From Epiperipatus broadwayi (lineage: Eukaryota > Onychophora > Udeonychophora > Euonychophora > Peripatidae), in NCBI GenBank assembly GCA_028023455.1, contig JAQFVV010000002.1, positions 32,745,725-32,809,724 of the forward strand: DNA of 64,000 nucleotides, read 5' to 3'. How positions within the stretch are numbered: position 1 is the first letter of the stretch; every line of letters starts with the position of its first letter. The translations under genes and the position numbers were made by a program. The notes beneath the pieces are model-generated. The model worked only from the letters and a program-made list of their open reading frames with translations. It did no database searches and was not told the origin of the DNA. Of the stretch, positions 19,801 to 33,399 are shown piece after piece.

Positions 19801-20804
19801 TTGACACACACACACAAAAAGTTATTTACTATTTTAGCTTTTCTCAGCTTTAACAACGAACTTAAAATCTTTATATTTCTAAAAGTAAACACTGCCACTC
19901 CCCCTCAACTATCACCACCATTTATAAAGGCTGTAAACAACTATTTTTATGGTCGTGCATTGACACTCAGCAGACCAATTCAACGATCAAGTCTTTTATT
20001 TTATTAATGGTAACGTTCATCCAGGTTGGCTATGAGCCTCCACCTCAATCTGCTTTTCGTACATTGCTGGAATAAGCAAGCCCAAGATCAGTGAATCATA
20101 GCCCAGTGATCACTTTCACTGGTTGAATTTTTTATGAACTCTTATTGAATAAACTATTTGGCTACTTTTTTACTGCCTGAAAAAATTTCCAAGGGGTTCA
20201 AACTCAAACATGAGGTCATTGACATAGTGAGGTAAATGTGGTGACTACATTACTTCAGGTCTTTTGTAATATTTTGGGCTAAATATAAGTAATAATTTTA
20301 TCCCCATCTTCTATTCATCTTCTATGCTCTCTTTCTTAATCAATTGTATCTTCTATTAATCTTCTATGCTCTCTTTCTTAATCAATTGTATCTTTCCAGA
20401 TAATTTTTTTTATATATTTTTATAAAAGTGTTCTTTTTTAATAATCTTAACTATGTTTTGTTTAACATCCCATTTTAATCTAGGTCTAACTCCTTTTTTT
20501 CTTACTAAATTTTATTGATCTACGAATTAATCTTTTTTTGTTAATACTAATTTATTTAACAGTTGCATATATTTATTCATTTACATAAGGAAGTGGTTTC
20601 TGTCTTCTTTATGACTTAAAGCTGAATGCCCTTCTATCAAATTCGATCATAGTGCTATAATTATGGTGAACTTCACCGAAAGTTCTCCGAGCTTTAGGTT
20701 ACAAAGAGAAAGAAATCACTTCATTAAGCAGATGAACAAATGTGTATAAATTTGAATAATAGTGATATCTAATATGATTGAGAACATTTTTAGCACTCAG
20801 TAAT
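19801..20804. other. Unassigned DNA with a 42-bp tandem duplication
   Basis: CTTCTATGCTCTCTTTCTTA plus ATCAATTGTATC is repeated twice in direct order near 20310-20395. A 78-codon ORF at 19771 overlaps the tRNA-like repeat and is not a gene. Confidence 0.45.
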
Positions 20805-21155
20805 CTAATAGGATAGTGGTGGCTATGATTGTTAAAGATCCAAAGATACCAAAATGTATGGGTGTTGAACTGAGTTCAGACCCAGATTGAAAATATTATT
20901 GTTTTCAATTTCATTCTCATAGTTTTGTAGTTAAGTAGAGTTAAAAGGTGGCTGCTGGAAGGTTGCATTAGATCCTAAGATCTAGGTGCAGTGCTCTCAG
21001 ATCCAAGGCTCCTCACTGATGATGTCCACAAGCCAGAAACTAGTCTGGGGATATTGGATGAGTAGGCGCTAGATAGGGATTTTATGCACAAGCCTTCTGG
21101 CATTCATTGATTACTCGGGTTGGCACAGGGTGGCACTACTATATGGAGAGTTTTT
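20805..21155 (+). mobile_element. Group B repeat, plus-strand single arm
   Basis: Leader GATCCAAAGATACCAAAATG, GAACTGAGTTCAGACCC, tRNA-like AAGGTGGCTGCTGG (A-box-like), then AGATCTAGGTGCAGTGCTC, hammerhead 21010-21051, AGGGATTTTATGCACAAGCC and the end TGGCACTACTATATGGAG. Confidence 0.82.
21010..21051 (+). ncRNA. Hammerhead ribozyme, group B, intact core
   Basis: Stem I UCCUCA/UGGGGA, 6 bp with one G-U (21010-21015 with 21046-21051). CUGAUGA (21016-21022). GAAA (21036-21039). Stem III AC/GU with a two-base loop UA. GUC triplet (21043-21045), with cleavage predicted after 21045. Stem II is the weak part here (UGUC...GCCA, about 2 pairs); other group B copies have AGC/GCU. Core fully conserved. 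Confidence 0.72.
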
Positions 21156-21739
21156 GCCTTGTTTAATCTATAAACACCAAACGATATTGCAATCAATACT
21201 TCCAGAATTCTGTGACTATTTTTGGATTAATTGCTCTTCATTCATATAAAGAGGAGTTTTAATAATACAAAGATTTTTTGTAATCTTAGGATTTTTTTTT
21301 AAAAATTTATAATAAAAACTTTATTAATAACATAAATATTTACAATTTATACAAGTAGTTAAACAAATGATTACTAAAACCCAAAGAAATTGAAATATTT
21401 TACTATTAAGACAAAAAGGTTCCAGGCCATTAAACAGTTAATTCCGCCTCAAGGAGATTGACCTGTAACAATGTAATAGAAGGAGACTCTTAAGACATCA
21501 AGCAAATGCAACTCAAAAGGGTGAAGAATGTAACAAAATGTTTGATTAGCCTCAGGAATAAGCGGCCTAGTAGAATTCTAACTTTTACTCAAAACAAATG
21601 TTTATCTGATAATCTCACATAGACTTATTCTGGGTCCACCCCAGATTCGAGTCATCTTCCTAGGCAAGAATCTCTGATATTGATTGAAATAAGTTTTCCA
21701 ATCACTGTAGAGTTTTCTCAGCCAGTTGAATTTCTTATT
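21156..21739. other. Unassigned DNA
   Basis: The stretch 21420-21700 is less AT-biased and may be an unrecognised old repeat. No coding evidence. Confidence 0.35.
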
Positions 21740-21962
21740 GAATGGAGCTGGGTTGGACATACTGTTAGATGTGATGATGATAAATGGTCCGTTGAAATTT
21801 CAAATTGGATCTCAAAAGATTGTAAAAGATCTATAAAGAAATTATTGTAAGATGGATGAATGAGATAAAGAAATTTTCTAATATGTTGTGGAAAAGACAG
21901 GTAAGAATTGAAGAAACTGGATTAAACTTAAGTTCTTTGCCAAAGGCAAGGTGGAAAAGCAG
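21740..21962 (+). pseudogene. RTE-like LINE C-terminus fragment
   Basis: Frames read IEWSWVGHTVRCDDDKWS, VEISNWISKDCKRSIKK and RWMNEIKKF, the same C-terminal block as at 15325. The central region has stops. The end (GETGLNLSSLPK-like) is decayed. Confidence 0.7.
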
Positions 21963-23057
21963 GAGCACATGATGGGTGGTTTCCACAATTTGCCAGCTTT
22001 TTAATATAATTCTACCATCTCAATTTTAAAGCTGCACTATTAGTTTAACGAGGTCTTTATTTAATTGTGATGACGGTTTTTTTTGTATATAATAGCATTT
22101 AACTTTTAATGCATGTTTTCATTATATATTTTTTTTTGCTGGAGAGTTCATAAAAAGTTGTGTTGTAGCGGCATTGCGGTTCCGGTACCTGGAGCTCTTG
22201 TGCATCACACTCTACAAATCACGCATTGTATTAAAACAATCAAATCTATATAATGCTGTTTTTAAAATGATTAAAAATTGAAATGAAAGAAATGAATATA
22301 ATTAATTCAATTTGGAATAAAATCTATTAAAAAATGTCTATAATACGCATGTTTTAAGTTCATTAGAATTTCAATGAGAAAGTTTTTCATTTTGTATTTT
22401 CCATAGAATTTCATGAAGATTTTTTTTATTATTATTCTGTAGACAGAAATGAATAGTAGTAACGAATAATATTTTAATTAAAAAGAAAAAAAATTTTTTT
22501 AACCAAACCAAAATGTAAAATTTCAATTTTCTTTGATTTCATTTATAACTTATTATATATAAATTTTTTAATAGTTTTATGAAAACGAAAGAAAAAAAAT
22601 GTTTAATTTTAACCGTACACTTTTGTACCTATTTTGTCTTTAACATTTTATCCTGGAAAACAAAAAGTCCCTCATCTTTGTGTATATACATGGTGTACTT
22701 TAACATCTCGTAATCATTTTGAAACATTTAAAGGTCACTCTAAGTTTCTGATCTACACCTTTCTTCTTCACAATGCTTTTAAAAAAAGTCTTTCTTCCTC
22801 CTCATCTATCTACTTGTCTTTTTCAAGGCCTCTTAAATCTCTAGGCACTTTTTAAGATTTCAATTTTTATTTAGTGGGATTATTTCTAGTCATTGGTTTA
22901 GTTCAGTCCTGGATCCAGTCTTTACATTTTTAAGTGTTATCAGTAATAGCTTTTGTATTATCTTATTACCACATTTTGTTTATAATTCCTTTTTATTAAT
23001 CCCATCATAAGTTACTAAGCAACACATGGTCCACCATTCTTTATGCTTACAAAAACT
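21963..23057. other. AT-rich DNA, no gene seen
   Basis: Homopolymer runs near 22130 and 22480-22500. A 73-codon ORF (22634-22855) has no features. Confidence 0.35.
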
Positions 23058-23230
23058 GTTTACCCTGAAGCAAAACTCTCCATACAGTAGCACCACCCAG
23101 TGCAAGCCAGAGCAATCAATGGATATTGGATGAGTAGTTACTAGATAGGGATTTCATGCACAAACCTTTCTGCATCCATTGATTATTCTGGCTTGCACTG
23201 AGTGATGTTATTGTATGGAGAGTTTTGCTC
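23058..23230. mobile_element. Group B short palindrome (3' ends only)
   Basis: AAAACTCTCCATACAGTAGC and AGAGCAATCAATGGATATTG on the left face ATCCATTGATTATTCTGGCT and ATTGTATGGAGAGTTTTGC on the right. The dimer lost both inner parts, including the ribozymes. Confidence 0.8.
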
Positions 23231-25067
23231 ATCATAAGTCTCTATACATCTTTAGACAGTATTGATTTTCGCGATAAGCAAGTATATGTATTTCCTCTCA
23301 TATTAACTTATTCATGCCAATGTATATCTGCTATTCATCTCATCACTAATACTCTCATATAGTTTAATGAACTTTTGTTTTTTAAACAAAACCTCTCATT
23401 TGCTATATGGAATCATTCACAAAATATTGTTTTCACTTTACATTGTTATTCACAAAATTCTCAAATTTGTGGCAAATCAATTTCAAATTAAAAAACAAAC
23501 CATGTGGAGGTCACAGGTTGCAGTCAGAAAATTGCAGCATATGTCATGTATCTGAAAGATACATTCTCTACTTGTATGTGCTGAAAGACAAAAAAAACAT
23601 ACAAATAAAAACACAAATTTGCATTCATTAACAGGTATATCATAAAATACACGATTATTTATTTTCAATTACATCAAGAAATAAAAAAAATAAAAAGTTT
23701 TCATTTCAAATAATGGAAGCATGGATACTACTAAAGTACAACCAATAAAATATCAATTGGTTTTTGCATAACGTTTGTAACAGCCATCGCAAATAATATT
23801 GCTATGTTCAAAGCATAAATGCTTTTCACTATTAGGATCAGCACTGGTTTGGGATTTTGCAATACATCTCAAATACAATTGAATCTCACACATCCTTATA
23901 AAATATGTGTCATAACCAATCTGTGGATTAACCATTATGGCCAGCATTAGTCATGTATGAACAAGCATCTAGTCATGAACTTGAAGCTATTCACCTGATG
24001 TATATAACAATAAGTATTTTTTTTTTATATTTCTCAGATGAGCTGTAATCTCCATATAGTTAAATCATGCATATATATATATATATACAAAATTTCCATT
24101 AACCTATTTATTTAAATTATATTGCTACAATGTCAGCTTATTTTTTAAATTTGAGGCACTATTTTATTTGCACGAGTTTCTTCCAAACAGCATTTGATTA
24201 TTGGTGTACTCTATGTGTGTAGCAGAACTCATGTTTATTTATCACTAACCCAATAATTAAATACTTTTGAGACATGGTGGAATATAGACAATAGTAAGTT
24301 GTTATAATGATCTGGAAATTGAAATTATCGCACATCATGAGAGACTCAAGCCTCTGATTTTTACATTTTAAATTTTACAATGTTACTTCATAATAGTTAG
24401 CACATCAACATTTTAAAAACCACCACACTACAATTATTTTAATAATTAACTATGGGAAGTCATTGTAAATCTTTACCAGCATATGCTACAGGTAAGCATC
24501 CCCATTCATATATATATATATATAAAAACCATAAGAGTGCATAGCTAATTCGTTATGTAAATCACATCACCCCAGTCAATGCTGTCAAAATAGTACTCAG
24601 ATATTGATAGATATAAAAAGAAAAATTGCTTAATGAAATATTTATATCTTGTTAACAACATATTTGGTAAGTATATGTAAAACTTTTAATATTTGAGTTA
24701 ATATTAGAAATACACACACTTATATAATTCGGAAAGCAAAACTATATATAAATCAAATCAAACCCAATCACTGAATGATAAACTTTGTTGATTCTTCTAA
24801 TGTTTTGGAAAGTATAACCTTCATTTTCAAGAAGTACAAAAAATCTCTTCATTTTCCATGAGGTGCCAATATGCAAAATAGGCAAAATATGCTAATCAGG
24901 ATAAGAACGTTTAAACTTGCCATTTCTTAGATATGGCATAAAATAATTCTCTTTTATTCATCGCGTGTTTATCTGTTATGATATAACACGCCTCCTTCAC
25001 CTTCCTACGCAGTTCATGCCACTCTCTACACAACACGCTCGGCCTAGCGGCCTGCACTGATGGCCCA
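23231..25067. other. AT-rich DNA with TA microsatellites
   Basis: TA runs at about 24070-24088 and 24510-24525. Small ORFs of 61-74 codons overlap on both strands (23367-23668) with no recognisable domain. Confidence 0.4.
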
Positions 25068-25245
25068 CAGCCAATATGAATGTATAATTTCTTTTAAAAC
25101 AGGCAAAACTCACTATATATATTGCCACACACAACAAGCTAGAGAAATCAATGGATGCAATATATATAGTGAGTTTTGCCTGTTTTAACAACAGTTATAC
25201 ACAAGCATAAGAGGAGATGGTCATGTGATGTTTATTGGCTTATAA
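25068..25245. mobile_element. Group B truncated palindrome
   Basis: AACAGGCAAAACTCACTATA and TATAGTGAGTTTTGCCTGTT are exact complements at 25098-25117 and 25168-25187, with a 50-bp group B scrap (ATCAATGGATGCAA) between them and the B tail ACACAAGCATAAGAGGAGAT after. Confidence 0.7.
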
Positions 25246-26080
25246 CTTCTTTTATTGCATTAATATGTATCTGCATTAACACTCAAGATTCTATATAGTA
25301 ATTTTATATTGTTTTTTTGTTTTGTTCTTAAATTATTCTGCATCGCATCCTTAACATAAAATAGAAAGACTACTTATCAGAAAACTTATTCTAGCATATT
25401 TTTGCTTTGATTTATAATACTTAAGCAAATGGGTTTTCATTCAAAATGTTTTCATGTAATAACATTTCGGCTTTCAAAAAAAAAAGAAGACATTATTAAT
25501 GCATTACCGAAAGTCATAAAACATTTAATAATTTTTTTAAATAAAAAATCCCACAGAATTATTAATTTTTAATTATTTCTTTACTGTTTTAAGTGATTAT
25601 TGTTTTTTATTATTACAATTTGGGTTGAACAAGTAATTTAATTTCCAAATGAAATCTACTGGACATACATATATAGTTATCCCTCGCCTTTATCACATGG
25701 TAGTACCTTTTTGCAGGAGAGGCAAGAATGTGTCTGTTTATCCTAAATTTTATATATATGTAAACGTGAAAGGAATATAACCATCTTATACAGGATTTAT
25801 CTAATCATACTAATAAACCATCAAATTATAACAATTTGATATATCATGTCTTGTGTAATGAGTTTGATTTCAAAATCAAATAAATATCTCACAGATATTT
25901 GGATATGTACATAATACTTATGTATCAATACTAATATGGTGTTGTTGATGTGTGCTAATATATGCAAATTAATCTTCATATGTAAATTTATATTTTATTA
26001 GAAACCTTATGGTGTTGTTGATGTGTGCTAATATATGCAAATTAATCTTCATATGTAAATTTATATTTTAAGGTTTCTAA
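25246..26080. repeat. AT-rich DNA ending in a 73-bp tandem duplication
   Basis: Positions 25937-26009 and 26010-26082 are near-identical (GGTGTTGTTGATGTGTGCTA onward). The end of each unit also contains TTAGAAACCTTA and its inverse TAAGGTTTCTAA, a small inverted repeat. The rest of the interval is unassigned. Confidence 0.7.
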
Positions 26081-26519
26081 ATCTGCTACGAATATGACGT
26101 TAAAAAGAACTAATCCTGATATTTAATTTTGATATGTCTAACTTCTCCAACGAGCATTCGAAGTGCGATATAATTACTAATATCTTACTATTAAAAAGAT
26201 TTATCATATCAATTAACCTATGATTTATTACACTGCATTGAATTTGATAACATAGCTTCCAAATAATCATCTCATTTGATCACCCAGTAAATAGATAAAA
26301 CTCAAATGATGAACGTAATAAAGACTTAGTCATTTCTGTTCTATTACAGTTTCCACAATTTTTTCTTAGACTTTAAAGCATATGGGTTATATTTGTTATT
26401 TAAGGAGTTACTCCTTAATATTTAATTTAAACAACTTACAAGTTATCTGTTAAGAAATATTCTAGAAACACTTCAATTAAAAAATAATTTGATTATATAT
26501 ATATGTTAAATATTTTCAT
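26081..26519. other. AT-rich DNA
   Basis: Nothing recognised. Confidence 0.35.
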
Positions 26520-27105
26520 CGATCTAATTAATGTAGACATAGCAAAGTGTGGGATTATTTCCATGTAAATAATGAGACATCTTTACTTTTGATGTTGCTA
26601 GGAAATAATCTAATTGACAGCCATAAGGTTCTAAACAACTTTTTTCTAATATCCTATAATAGCTTTTTTTAACCATGAGTTTAATTAGAAGTAAAAAATT
26701 AAAGCCAAAAGAATTATTATAGGATACTAAAGGGAGGTAGTTGCCTATTTCCCTTATTTTTAAAATTTTGAATAATAAACATATCTTTAAGATTGGGTGG
26801 CACAGCTTCATGGGTTGAGTTCTTCCTAAAAAATTCCAATATTTTTGAAGATAACATATCACCATATTTTAAAACTTCTCCAGGTATTTCATCAGGGCCT
26901 GAAACATTTCCATTTTTAAAATTAGATAGGCCAACTTCATTAAGGTGGATGTCTTTTTTTAAAACTATATGAGTAGATACATCACTAAGGGTCATTATTT
27001 CAATTCTTGAACCATTATTCAAAAGATGGTCACAATACTCTGTACACCTGTTCCAAATTTCATTGTCATCATACTGTTTCTCAGTTCCATATGTTGTTTT
27101 CAATG
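26520..27105 (-). pseudogene. Dead non-LTR reverse transcriptase, N-terminal part
   Basis: Minus strand, first frame (27103-26717): WNRCTEYCDHLLNNGS, then LNEVGLSNFKNGNVSG, PDEIPGEVLKYGDML, PPNLKDMFIIQNFKNKGN. This is the region just before and into RT block 1-2 of RTE-like LINEs (K.GK..GPD.IP.E.LK, then W....I....KG). A frameshift near 26720-26860 moves the rest to another frame (LEPYGCQLDYFL, NNPTLCYVYIN, equivalent to the LCYVF(I/V)D strand). Catalytic blocks beyond this are missing. Confidence 0.75.
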
Positions 27106-28424
27106 TATCAAAAAAAAAAAGATGTAGAATGACTATGTAAATAAATGTAAAGTTTGAAGTTTAGTCCTTATATTTATTCACAGAGAATGTTGCTGAAGAA
27201 ACATGTTTGGGAGGGTGATGTGAATATGTCAAAGCACAAAATGGTCTTTTTTGCAATCCTTATTAGCTTATCACAGATAAAATATAAATTTCTTTTCTCT
27301 CTTTTGAAACACATTCTTTTAGAATATCAATAATTATAGGCTTAATGAAATATTTGATTTACATCTGAAAAATCATAACTGTTGATTACTCCCATTCATC
27401 ATCAGTTGAGTATAATTTATGATTTAATGTATGAATATTTAATCCAATATATTCATTATGAATTTGGCAATTGTGATTTCATAAATTGTACTGACAAAAT
27501 ATTACTGAGGATTTAGCAAAACATCTATGCTAAATTAGCATTTAATAATTAGCATTCCCGGAGAAAATGCTGATGGCTTACTTTTGATAAACAATAGTTT
27601 CAAAATACATGTTTTTCTGTTGAAAAGACTACGTTTGTAATTCTCATTTTTTAGATTTAGCTAATATATTTTATTTTAAAATACAACCCAAAAGTAATAA
27701 TAATTAATTGATAGTAATAATAACTAGATAACTTTATAAACTTTACTTCTTTCCGTAGTATTTAGTAATTCAATACGAAGCGTAGTTCTCTACAAAGGCA
27801 AGATTGACAATATTACAAATTAGCTACACGTTAGCAATGCTTTTGACTGGACAGGTCCTGTTCATAGCAATAGATAAAAACTGACTTTATCGTAATGCTA
27901 TGAAAACTGTGCTTTGATATAGTTAATTTATAATATTGTTAAACTTTCCTTCCTGGTGAACTACACTCTGTATTGAATTACAAAATAACTAGATAAAAAT
28001 CTTCAAATATTTAAATCACCCTTTTTTTTAACATTTATTTCCCATTAAATGTAATTTCATTTAATTAATATATTTCTTTTTGAATGGGATGTTATTTATT
28101 AGCCTGAGGAAAGAATGGATGATTCCATTAACTGTGTATACATTGAGCTATGCTAATTTAACTTTTCCATTTCTCAAGCTGACAGAATTTTTGACTTTTG
28201 ACCAATTTACCCCTGGTGAATTTTTTTGCAAGTATTATACATTAAATGTATGTAAAATAGTATATTTTATTATATTAAATTTTCACTAAAAAATTTAAGG
28301 TAGAAGGCAGGAAATTCAAAATTCCTGCTCGCACAATAGACATAAGCCCCGCCCTGACATGTTCAACCATTGTCTGTTGCCAAGGCTGTAAAATGTTCGG
28401 CGTTTTATGACATTGTTTAAATAC
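27106..28424. other. AT-rich DNA, no gene seen
   Basis: A 69-codon ORF (28080-28289) has no feature. No repeat shared with the window. Confidence 0.35.
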
Positions 28425-28575
28425 ATTCAAATATCAGCCTTTTAAGCTAATTGTGCATACGCTTTGCGAGTGTTAATAATAAATGAATACTTTCTCACCA
28501 ATACAAGATATAGTATTTATGCAGGAATAAAAGGAATCCTCTTATTCCTACGACTCAAATGCTTATATATGAGCA
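28425..28575 (+). mobile_element. Family E repeat, single forward copy
   Basis: ATTCAAATATCAGCCTTTTA, GCATACGCTTTGCGAGTG and CAAGATATAGTATTTATGCA match 18400-18540. Confidence 0.72.
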
Positions 28576-30290
28576 AATCTGAAATGCTGGCAAGTAAAGC
28601 ATGAGGATGGAACTGTCACTTTAAATTACTATATACTGAAACAGTAAGGTCTGCTTTGCAGATCTTCGTTTCACCTTTTCTTACCTATTTCCTACCCTCA
28701 TACCTTAGTTTGAACTCCAATCTATCGCAGTGTGTCTTCAATACGCTTATATACCGAAAATCCCGCCTAATTTTAAACCACGAGTACAATGCTCGTATTA
28801 TATATATATAAGTCATTCCCAAATAAATAAAAGATTATAGATTATGTATATGTTCACATAATTTTGATTTATTAAAAAGCAGGTTATATAAGTCGTAATT
28901 GCGCACACACTATGATATGCATTTAAAAACATATCAAAATTATAAATTGTTAATTAAAGTTATTTTGTTTGAATCTATTTACATATATATATTACCGTCA
29001 TAATATATTTTTGATTTAAAATAAAATTCATGTTCGTTTAGTAAATAGATTCAAATATTGCAATTTAAAAAGTAAAATCATTTTCTTTAATTTAATAAAA
29101 GTTATTCCAAATATTTCTGTTAAAATAAATGAGTGACAATAGTTTAATTATTTCATGTTGTAATTGGTTAATGTTATATAAGTTTATCTAAAAACAGCAG
29201 ATGTCCACTTAAGGTTTTCTTTAATTAATAAAAGTAAATTTTAATTAAATCTAGTTTGTAATTCGAATGTCGACAGGGAAAGTAACAAAAGAAATTAATT
29301 AATGTTGAATTCCTTTAGACATTCGAATAGATTTAATTACAGCTGATAAGTCCGATATATTTTTGTAATGCTCCAGGGAAGTTCTATTGTTAAATTCTAC
29401 TATAAAAAGGAGGTTTTTCTTTTGTTCTCCATTCATTCTAATGTTTCTAAGAGAAATCATTCTGAGTTCTATTGTAGTAATTTGTAAATCTTGACATGAC
29501 AGAGTAGAGTGCAAGAAGGCTATTTCTCTCCGAAATGGTCATATGCTGCCGTAGACCATCGGAAGTTATCACACAAGGAACCCGGAACTGCTGCTGCTGC
29601 CAAAAATATGAACATTTCCAGATTTTGCTGTTAAATTATATAAAAACCTGCCGACCATCAATCTACCTAAAATGCTTCTCCAGAGGTAATCCTAAATTAA
29701 CCCAAGAGCTCTTGTGATAACTAACATGCTATAGCTATTTTAAATTGTTTTCTGATATTTCACATAACTTCAGTATGTATTTCTTTAACGTGTTTAAATA
29801 TACTCAACATTTTGCTCTCTATCCTTGGGTTAATATTTTCTATTTATTAAGCTTTCTGTTATTTTATTATGATAATGTGTCAGAATCGTCTTTGACCGAG
29901 TGAATTATTCTTTTTGTTGAAACTAAGACGCCGCTATAAAGGCATATTTTAAATTTCTAAATAATTTCCAATTTTTATTATCTTGCAAATCACTCGTTCA
30001 AGGGCTATTCTTTTCTTTAATATATAATATAATCACATAGTTTAAAATCTACATTTTATTGATTTTAATCTACTATGAGAATATGTTCGAGGTCAATGAT
30101 TAAATGTGTCCCCTAATGCATGATTGCGTATATAAATCTATACTTACTTTTCAAACCCGCAAGCATGCATTTTCTTATTTTAATTACCGTGTTCTACTTT
30201 AATTACAAAGTTCATCATTGATGTCGAGAATGTGCGGACCCTTTTAAATAAATTTTTGGGAATTTGATTGGGCATTTTTCTTAATCCAAG
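28576..30290. other. Low-repeat AT-rich DNA
   Basis: ORFs of 60-71 codons at 29299-29717 have no recognisable domain. No element boundaries seen. Confidence 0.35.
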
Positions 30291-30560
30291 TAAAACCCAT
30301 TTAGATGTTTTATATATACTAGTCTCGTATTGCTGGTACATGAATTGGTTGTTGAGACCGCTTTGTTTTACTTTTCCAATGATTCTTTACACGGCTAAAT
30401 CCATTCTCTTCGTTTGCGGTTTCCAGGCAGATTGTGTCCCCAAGTGACACACCTGGGAATTAAACGCAATCGTCACCCAGTCGCTAAGTTTTGGCTGTTC
30501 ATCAAAATACTTTCCTATGGGTTAGCGGCGAGACGCCCTCCGTAATCATTCCGGATATTC
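30291..30560. other. GC-richer island of unknown nature
   Basis: Compositionally unlike its surroundings, with CpG-containing pieces such as TAGCGGCGAGACGCCCTCCG and CAATCGTCACCCAGTCGC. All frames are closed within short distance. It may be an old repeat or a non-coding conserved segment. Not recognised. Confidence 0.35.
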
Positions 30561-32387
30561 GATATTGTTTTATTTTATATTTATTTTACAAAGCATCCAT
30601 GACTTAAACGTGTCACACCCTCCAACTTTAATAAATTCATTATCGGCAATACTGACCTCCCAATGCAACTCTATTATTATTATTCTCAAATAAATGCTTT
30701 AAATCACATTCCCATTTTGTTGCTTAGTAAGCTTTTGTCCGTGCTATTCTCGAAATCAATAAATATTTTAGAACACTTAATTTTAAATATTTTTTTAAAC
30801 TTATATAATTACTCAAAGCACCTCGCACATGTTCCTATCTCATCAAGCACATTATCGTAATGCTATTAGCCTGAGGAATAGAATATATCACTTTGCTTTA
30901 AAACCATTTTGTTATTTATTGGAATATAATGCCAACAATTATTTAATACGCGTCCCTGTCTCATATAAGCAGACAGTGGCATTATATATATAATTTATAT
31001 AAATAAATTTTATGAAATTATTTAAAACTAAATTTGATATCTTATTTTATTGATTCCTATCACTGTCTTGGTCTATATATATATTTTCTGCATTTTTTTT
31101 GTAAATCCATAGACGTTAATTAGCCACCCAAACTTCTTTTAGTATAGAGTCTTTTGTTTCTCCCTGACCACCAGGCACCGGTCAAAGGTCATACTAGTAG
31201 TGGTATCAGATGCATTGCCATGTAGATGCTGCTGTGAAATTTGGGCTTTAGATTCGAACTTAGTATATCTAGAAGGCAACCCCTCCTAGAATGTTCAGTT
31301 TTGTGTCTGGAGTTTGAATTCTGCAGTGTGTTAGCGAGATAGACGATTCTGACTATTACAATACGATGTCTGAATGAATGACGTGGGTGAAAGAAAATAA
31401 TTCCAATGACCAAAATGTGTTTATTTGCAAATTTATTGCTGTTTTAGATATTTTTTTTAAAAATAATTTACACCATATTTATTAGATATCTAGAATATAA
31501 ATTATTAATAACTTATTTTGGCTTGAAATACTTTATTTTCAAAAATATAACATTATATTTGCAGCTAATGTAAATATGGCCTGAAGCAAATTAGAAGACT
31601 AGCTATGATATAAACAATCTATTTTATATTTACAAGTAAGAAAATATCACTATTTTGCAATAAATATTCAAAAAATTTAAACTTTTAAAGCATAATTCAT
31701 TAGATATAAGTGAAATAAATAATTATTTGTTTGGATGTTTAAAAATAATAAGAAATATTTCATTGACTTTGAAAACTGAAAATAATCTTTCTAGAAACGA
31801 TGTGTAAAGTCTTTGTTTTGATTACGATTTCATTTTTTTAATATTTATAGAAATAAAATGTGAACATTTAAAATTTATTTCAGTAGTAAACAAAAATATC
31901 TATCAAATGAAATCAAATTTATTATAAGGAATAATAATTTTATCATATATTGTACATTGGTATGTGAGACAAAGAAAAATATCAGAAAATGCAGACCTAT
32001 GAGAGGGTTGTTTACAATTATTAATTTGTGTTTGATTATGAAAACAAAATCATTAAAAGTGAGATTCAATCTCCGTCCTTGATTAAGTGAATAAGGTTAT
32101 ATTTCATTTGGCTGATGTATGGAGTTCACTTTGTATTTCCACCAATCATGGCATGAGTAAATTTATAAACATCAGACTTAAAGAATAGACAGATCCATCA
32201 TATTCTTGATCTTTTATTAACAGAGTATTGTTTATTTATAGTCTGAAGTGAAAATTGGCTTACTCCATTATTTACATATACGTTGAATTATGCTAATTTA
32301 ATATTTTGTAAAGGAAAATTTCATTTATATTTTAAATATAAAATTTATTACATAATTATGGGTTAATTTACATATCCCTAAAACACT
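30561..32387. other. AT-rich DNA, no gene seen
   Basis: Scattered ORFs under 75 codons without features. Confidence 0.35.
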
Positions 32388-32900
32388 GTGCTACTATGGA
32401 ATCAAGCCTAACATCACATGATTACCATTTCCTATGCTTGCGCAAGCTGTTAAAACTAGCAAACTTCCCATGCAGCATTAACACCTAGTGCAAACCAGAG
32501 TAATCAATGGATATCAGAACTTTGCTTAGAATCACTATTGCCTAGTCACCCAATATTCCCAGGTTAATTTCTACCTTGTGATTTTCATCAATGAGGAGTC
32601 TTTGATCTGCATGATTATACAACTGAATGAGCATGAATTGAAAACATGTTTTCATTTTGGGTTCATGGCTTTATAGTTAATTAAATAAGTATAAGATGAC
32701 TGCTGGAGAGTTGCATTAGATCCTAATATCTAGATGCAATGCTCTCAAATCCAAATCTCCTCACTGATGAAACTCACAAGCTAGAAACTGGTCTAGAGAT
32801 ATTGGATCAGTAAGCACTAGATAGGGATTTTATGCACAAACCTTATTGCTTACATTGATAACTCTGTGTGGCAATGCTATATGGAGAGTTTGCTAATGTA
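32388..32900. mobile_element. Group B inverted dimer
   Basis: Left arm (minus) begins ACATCACATGATTACCATTT and ends near 32610. Right arm (plus) runs to TGGCAATGCTATATGGAG. The minus hammerhead (about 32540-32600) is UUGAUGA with GAAA kept. The plus one is at 32758-32799. Confidence 0.82.
32758..32799 (+). ncRNA. Hammerhead ribozyme, group B, weakened stems
   Basis: CUGAUGA (32764-32770), GAAA (32784-32787), stem III AC/GU with loop UG, GUC triplet (32791-32793). Stem I keeps about 4 of 6 pairs and stem II (AACUCACAAGCUA) has lost most pairs. Core intact, activity doubtful. Confidence 0.6.
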
Positions 32901-33399
32901 TACATCTTATTTATACAATGAAAAATAGGTTACATAATCTGCATAAATAAGTCCTATTTAAGTCAATATTTGAAATCTTTTAAGTGCTCGGATGTAACTT
33001 GTTAACTGCATTTGAAGTAGTACTGCCTTGAAATAATTCTTCTTATCACATGAAACTCATTTCATTAGTTTTGATGAAGATCATTTTTGTTCAGTTATTA
33101 TTAACTTACTTACATATGCTGACCCTCTATTTGACTTGGACTTCAAATTAGCATCAGTACGATGAAAACTACATCAGTATGGGTGAATTTCAAGGAACAA
33201 ATCTTGCAAAAATATTACTATATGCTACAATCATTGATTAATATTTTTTTCTCTGTCTCAGACTTTATATTTTCTATCAATTGCAAGAAAAGCAGCCTTT
33301 AAATAGATCAGCTGGTGGAAGAAGAAAAACCTTCCCACACCCTAACCCTGGATGATGAAGTTTTGAGCATTTGTCTATATCTGTTAGGATAGTTAGTTT
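32901..33399. other. AT-rich DNA
   Basis: Nothing recognised. Confidence 0.35.
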
